Positions 59,844 through 64,000 of a stretch of 64,000 nucleotides of DNA are shown here, one piece after another; the first letter of the stretch is position 1; each line of letters opens with the position of its first letter. Location of the stretch: positions 50,343,025-50,407,024 of the forward strand of contig OX344763.1 in assembly GCA_947034895.1 (NCBI GenBank). Reading direction: 5' to 3'. The position numbers were made by a program, and so were the translations under genes. Source of the DNA: Rhytidiadelphus loreus. Its lineage: Eukaryota; Streptophyta; Bryopsida; Hypnales; Hylocomiaceae. Under the pieces are notes generated by a model. That model was not told the origin of the DNA, did not search any database, and was given only the letters and a program-made list of their open reading frames with translations.

Positions 59844-60649
59844 ATGGCTTTTCCACATGAAGGCAACCCTACAAGGAGAAAGTCTTTATGGGATCTGGAC
59901 CTCGATGATCCAATTTTTTTCGAGGTTCCGATGGCTGTAAATGAAAACGAAGAAGGAGGGAGTCAAAAGTGACGGAAGGGCAAGAAGCAGAAGTCTGTAT
60001 ATGACAAGGACTCCAACTATCCTCCCCCGAGTTATACTCGATATGCATACGAAGCGTGTCTCTAGTGGTATGCAGGGAAAAGTGTACAATTCTTAGAGGC
60101 AAGCTATTTGAGGTGTCCTACAACTGGTAGTGTGGCATTGCCAAATGATTTACAAGCACGGATTTTAACCAAACTAAAGGGATCCGATGATTTCGTAGAC
60201 ATTGACTTGACGTATTCTTTGAGACTATTTGAATGGCTTGATAACACATTGAAAGCGGTGATATTCAATACCAAGAAATTGATGGAGGAACATCGACCAT
60301 CACTTCCAATAGTAGAGGAATCAGAAGACCTCAAGGCATTCCGCCAGAAGATGGAGTGGTGGTCCACCGCAGTGAAGAAATTAGCAAGAGGCTCAGCAAG
60401 GGATTTTAAGTGGAAAAATGCAATAGTGCAGGCAACATTTGCACGAGATGGTGGATTGTGTATCTCATGGAATCCTAAGACGGCGAAAGTGGTGCCCCTT
60501 AGTGCTTTTGAACGTGAAGGGGGGTATGCAAAAGTGCGTAAGGTACGCATTGAAGGAATGGATACAATTCCAAGCTACATCGCTTTTGCAGGGAAAGTAT
60601 CCAAGGCAATAAATCCGCGCGAGGGGAGAGCGCAACGATCCATGGAGGC
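59844..60649 (+). pseudogene. Kinase-like accessory protein, copy 2, truncated by a MULE end
   Basis: The frame opens at ATG 59,844 with MAFPHEGNPTRRKS and carries a TGA (near 59,970) and a TAG (near 60,063). The N-terminal helical region and the Gly-rich loop region (EREGGYAKVRKVRIEGM) parallel copy 1 (LKGGYATIRRV, then IEG). A following FAGKVSK occupies the beta-3 lysine position. The frame ends where the CAGCGGTGCTAG terminus begins at 60,650, so the C-lobe is missing. It is therefore a relic broken by insertion of a relative of the 17.2-kb element. Confidence 0.62.
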
Positions 60650-61495
60650 CAGCGGTGCTAGATTGTGAGCCTGTGAGCCCGAGCCCAAGAGCGGTGAGTG
60701 GGGATTATATGAGCGGTGAATTCAGAATTAGAAAATTATGAAGAAAAGACAATTTTGGGCTCCAAATAGACAATTATTTCAAAAATTTGTGGTCAATTAC
60801 TACTTTGAAGGTTTAGGGTGCCTATTATTGTGGATCTATAACCGTGGAACTATTTAGGTGTACCGATTGCTATGGACATATTAGTAGGGACTTTTAATCG
60901 TGGTTTAGAGTGAATCTTTGTAGAATTGATTATTGTCAGTATGAATTTAAATAATAGGGTATACATTAAAAAGACGAGGCACAAGAGTATATTAAAACCA
61001 AAATTGATATTTGAAATAGTCTGTATTGAGTACATTTCCAAATTATAGTATTCACCCAAACAGAAAGTGATCATACTGAAGGTATATCTCTAATTTCAGT
61101 CTACAATTTCTAAATTTGAAATACCAATCATTGAAGTACTATTGGTCTTCTAGGCTTGTTCACAACTGTCACTTGAATCCTTGATGATACCAGCCCTAAT
61201 GAGAAGCAACTTCACTTCATTGAAGCTAAAGCTTGGAGAGTGTATGAACTTGTCGACTAGGGGATTCATCTTGCAGAAATAACGGAATAAGTAGTAAAGA
61301 TGTTTGCAACTCACATATTGATGCCGACCACCAATTGCAGAGACGGCCATATCTACAAAATCAGAACAAGTGCACTCAGAATACATGCCAAGTGTGATTC
61401 GATAAATCTTTTGTGTAGGCTCCGTTCTAGATTGAAGAGTGATAATGGCTCCAAGTCCGGGTAAAGGGAGCATTGTAAAAACAAAAAAACACAAA
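60650..61495 (+). mobile_element. End of a second Mutator-like element, related to the 17.2-kb one
   Basis: The terminus CAGCGGTGCTAGATTGTGAG is followed by GCCTGTGAGCCCGAGCCC. ACCGTGGA-type motifs lie at about 60,823-60,850 and 60,900. A SWIM-finger fragment at 61,150 is in the orientation expected for the transposase 3' end. The relationship stops near 61,495, where unrelated sequence with TATCTTCG palindromes begins. The other end is not in the window. Confidence 0.7.
61150..61494 (-). pseudogene. MULE transposase C-terminal SWIM fragment
   Basis: About 114 codons matching the last part of the transposase at 36.2-36.5 kb: LPLPGLGAIITLQSRTEP, then YSECTCSDFVDMAVSAIGG, VSCKHLYYLFRYFCKM and FNEVKLLLIRAGI. 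The SWIM ligands C-x-C...C-x-H are intact. Upstream sequence is lost at about 61,490. The stretch itself has no premature stop, so the truncation may be recent. Confidence 0.8.
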
Positions 61496-61525
61496 ACTAT
61501 AAAATAAAATAGGAATCAAAAGCAG

Positions 61526-61978
61526 TTATCCTCGCCTCGAGGATAAAATACCTCGAAGCAAGACGCAAATACTATTATAAACTTAAAATAAACGAAAGTT
61601 ATCCTTGGCTCGAAGATAGAAGAGAACAGAAAAACACAAAATTGTATAATTAAACTAGAAGCAGTTAGAAACACAAAATTGTATAATTAAACTAGAAGTA
61701 GTTAGAAACACAAAATTGTATAATTAAACTAGAAGCAGTTAGAAACACAAAATTGTATAATTAAATCAGGATAAAATAATTTTATCTTCGCCTTGAGGAT
61801 AAAATAAGAGATCCTACATTATTATCTTCGTCCCGAAGATACTGAATCGCAGCCTTGACTAGCAAATAAAATCTAAATATTGATTTGTGCTTTTTCTATG
61901 ATGTGTAGCCTAGCATTATAATTCAATGGATTTCCATTAGTATAACTTCATTCATCTGTTATCTTCGAGGCGAAGATA
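61526..61978. repeat. Five palindromes TATCYTCGNNNCGARGATA upstream of ParB-like gene 2
   Basis: Located at 61,526-61,546, 61,599-61,618, 61,782-61,803, 61,822-61,841 and 61,959-61,978. Each has inverted arms TATCYTCG and CGARGATA around a short centre. Two more occur in the intron at 63,458-63,478 and 63,562-63,582. The arms are conserved and the centres vary, as expected for protein-binding sites or small hairpins. Confidence 0.75.
61632..61767. repeat. 37-bp AT-rich tandem array
   Basis: Units start AAACACAAAATTG at 61,632, 61,669, 61,706 and 61,743, about 3.7 copies. Confidence 0.9.
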
Positions 61979-62022
61979 AAAATCTGATCTTCATGGTCTG
62001 CTACGCACAGATTCATACCAAC

Positions 62023-64000
62023 ATGGCTGCAGATACTGAGTATCACTACTCAGCTACACTCCCCTTTCTGGAGCCATTCAACAAGTGGGTGGATGAAGAG
62101 CCATTTATAACAGAGATGCCAGAGCTCTACGGCAAGCTCTAGCAATTCAAAGCCGTTGTCAACTCATGGACCTTCGGTGTCAACCTGTCCAAGGACTACA
62201 TCTACCTCCGTCACTGAGTTAAAGACAACGGGATGTACGTGAATTGGAACCTCAGTGAGAAGGTCGCACTCGTGGAGAACCACCAAGACAAGTACATTGT
62301 CATCACACTACAAAGGTACGACAACGCGGGGAGGGAGACGAAACACACCCATTCCATCGTCTGTCATGAAGATGACATTGTGGGAGTTTTTGACTTCGAC
62401 AACCTCATCGCCGACTTGCACTCGGCAAACCTCAACATCTTGGCTGAAGACTTTATTTCAAGGTACCACCCCTGGGTCAAAAGGAACGCCAGGGCCATGG
62501 TGAGGAAAATTGCGTACATGTTCCATAAGCTAACAAAGCACGCTAAAGAACATGTCCACAAAGGACCTACTCGAGCAAGTGACGGTCGTGGTCAGCAAAG
62601 GCACGAAACTACCGCAGAGACCAAATCAGCGTCAGGAGTGCGAGGCCGCACAGGGAGTAGAGGAAGTGGGAGAGGAACGGCCCGCGCTTAGGCTCCAAAG
62701 AAGAAGAATCTGGACATCAGTACCGACAAGCCTAGTGAGGAACGCAAGAAATCTATAGCGGAGGCTCACCCAGCCACCGTTGGCAGTTCAGGCTCAATAC
62801 TGACAAATGTGAATCCAAGGATGCCATCAGAAAAGAAGTCAATCAAAAAACATAAAGTGGCTGGAGCGTATCAGTCAAATTTTTGGAAGGAAAATGGCAA
62901 GTGCTTCATTTTTCATCCACAGATCTTCACAGTACACATCAAACAATGCTTCCTGGCTAAGGAAAGATACATTATCCGGAAGCTTGAAATGAGAATGGTG
63001 TTTGAGATGAGAGACACCCTCGTTCATCTTGGCTCAGAGCAGCAAAGACAAAAACTTTGCTTGACGCCAATAGATGCCAATAATAAACTTTTGAAGGAGC
63101 GCCCCAAGGATTGGGATTCAATCAAGAATGGGGGTTTCTACATCATTAATGGCTAGCATAGTGTCACTGTTGCTAAGCTCCTTCAACAAGGAGGATGCTG
63201 CGAGACTCGGAAAGTCAAGTTGCAGACGTGGGAGGCTATAATCGTTTGGACTAGAGACCCCAAACAACTCACAGCTATTTTGAAATGGTGCAATGCCTCG
63301 AATCACCTCGTTCACAATCAGCCAACATGGGGAAACCAAATTTCTGCATGCAGGCAGGTCTGGAAGGAGCTAAAGCAGCCTACCAATATTGAGAACAAGG
63401 GATTGGTCAGAAGGAACAAAGCCGTTTTTAACCTTGCAGCGTACAAGGTACGCCCTTTTACCTTCGAGGCGAAGATAAAATTTATATGTTTATGATCTAG
63501 TTGTTGGGACGTAATGCCTCTATAGGGTTTGTAATTTAATGTTTTGTGATGTCAAACACAATTATCCTCGGTTCGAGGATAACGGTGAACAAATCTATAT
63601 GTATTGAGCTGTGTACTTACTGCATTGAATATCCGCCTCCGCAGGATTTTGTCGACGCTGTCATGATCCGGTATGGCAACATCAACCCGGACAAGGAGGG
63701 AGCACAGGTCAAGCTCGCATCGGATGTCAAGAATGAAATTCGGATAATTACCTTGGCCGATGAGACTTACTAGATGTGGGAGGAGTTCCTCCAAAACCAC
63801 ATGGAAGGATCACTGATCGATCCCGTTACGCGCAAACCATTCAAGAGCGCAAAGACCTTCAACAAGAAGAATTTTTTGTTGAAGAGGGAGTTCTTCAAGC
63901 ACATGGGACACTTCACAGACATTGATCTAAAGGATTATGTCCTCCATCTGCTTGGAAGAACCGAAGGTCGCAAACGGGACTACCCAAAGGTCTCAATGGG
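62023..64000 (+). pseudogene. ParB-like protein 2, two exons visible, continues past the window
   Basis: ATG 62,023 opens a frame that runs to 63,447, then an intron (AAG|GTACGC ... CCGCAG, 63,448-63,644), then continues to the window edge. In-frame stops occur near 62,138 (TAG), 62,216 (TGA), 62,689 (TAG), 63,154 (TAG) and 63,772 (TAG). The key motif is GGFYIINGQHSVTVAKLL; its Q is the TAG codon at 63,154. It follows LTPIDANNKLLKER, a ParB/DGQHR-like arrangement. Before this lie a region with WVKRNARAMVRKIAYMF and a basic Arg/Gly-rich linker. After it comes a long helical region. Any methyltransferase part would lie beyond the window. The gene is not an obvious orthologue of the cargo gene of the 17.2-kb element. 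It lies next to the truncated MULE end and is accompanied by palindromes. Confidence 0.6.
63458..63582. repeat. Two TATCYTCG palindromes inside the ParB-like intron
   Basis: Copies at 63,458-63,478 and 63,562-63,582 lie within the 197-bp intron. They match the five upstream of the gene. Confidence 0.7.

Noticed and set aside
61526..61978. CRISPR-like array of palindromes
   Set aside because: Spacing is irregular, the repeats are imperfect palindromes, there are no cas genes, and the setting is eukaryotic.

Overview
This window looks like transposon-dominated nuclear DNA from a eukaryote, most likely a streptophyte plant. It shows GT-AG introns, a BED/DUF659-type hAT transposase, a Mutator-like (MULE) transposase with a SWIM zinc finger, AT-rich gene-poor spacers and degenerate TTTAGGG-type patches. 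No operons, rRNA or tRNA genes were seen. The species cannot be named from the sequence. I see no ordinary host gene; almost every coding region belongs to a mobile element, and most carry in-frame stops.

Layout. 1-7.1 kb is AT-rich and gene-free. 8.1-12.8 kb holds a 131-bp palindromic tandem array followed by an intact three-exon gene for a DUF7869-like, DDE-like protein. 14.34-18.16 kb and 54.17-57.94 kb are two copies of one 3.8-kb element. Each copy has TG...CA ends and a perfect 5-bp target duplication (TTGAG, GTATT), encodes one Gag-like protein, and shows no long terminal repeats. 18.79-20.72 and 37.93-39.84 kb are the two halves of one hAT transposase gene. They are separated by a 17.2-kb Mutator-like element (20,723-37,917) flanked by a 10-bp duplication (TGGCTTCAAC). 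Removing the insertion restores the hAT reading frame exactly.

The 17.2-kb element is the most interesting part of the window. It carries an intact MULE transposase (two exons, 1,183 aa). Divergent from it is a 12-exon gene of 1,393 codons that joins a ParB/DGQHR-like motif, a charged coiled coil and a DNA N4/N6-methyltransferase-like fold. The cargo gene has three premature stops, but all 22 of its splice sites fit GT/AG. Its first intron holds six 277-bp repeats. The element ends carry GAGCC-type and ACCGTGGA-type subterminal repeats. A second, truncated copy of the element end starts at 60,650, inside a kinase-like gene.

40-51 kb holds decayed accessory genes: a RING-H2 protein with a coiled coil, a protein-kinase-like protein and a Gly/Ser/Gln/Tyr-rich protein. 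Each sits beside a CpG-rich GTCCGCC-type block, and hAT-like CAGGGTTGAC ends lie at 18,787 and 50,666. 61.5-64 kb holds a second ParB-like pseudogene surrounded by seven copies of a 19-bp palindrome. Several of these mobile-element genes have their own CpG-rich short-motif array next to the start codon, which suggests family-specific cis sites.
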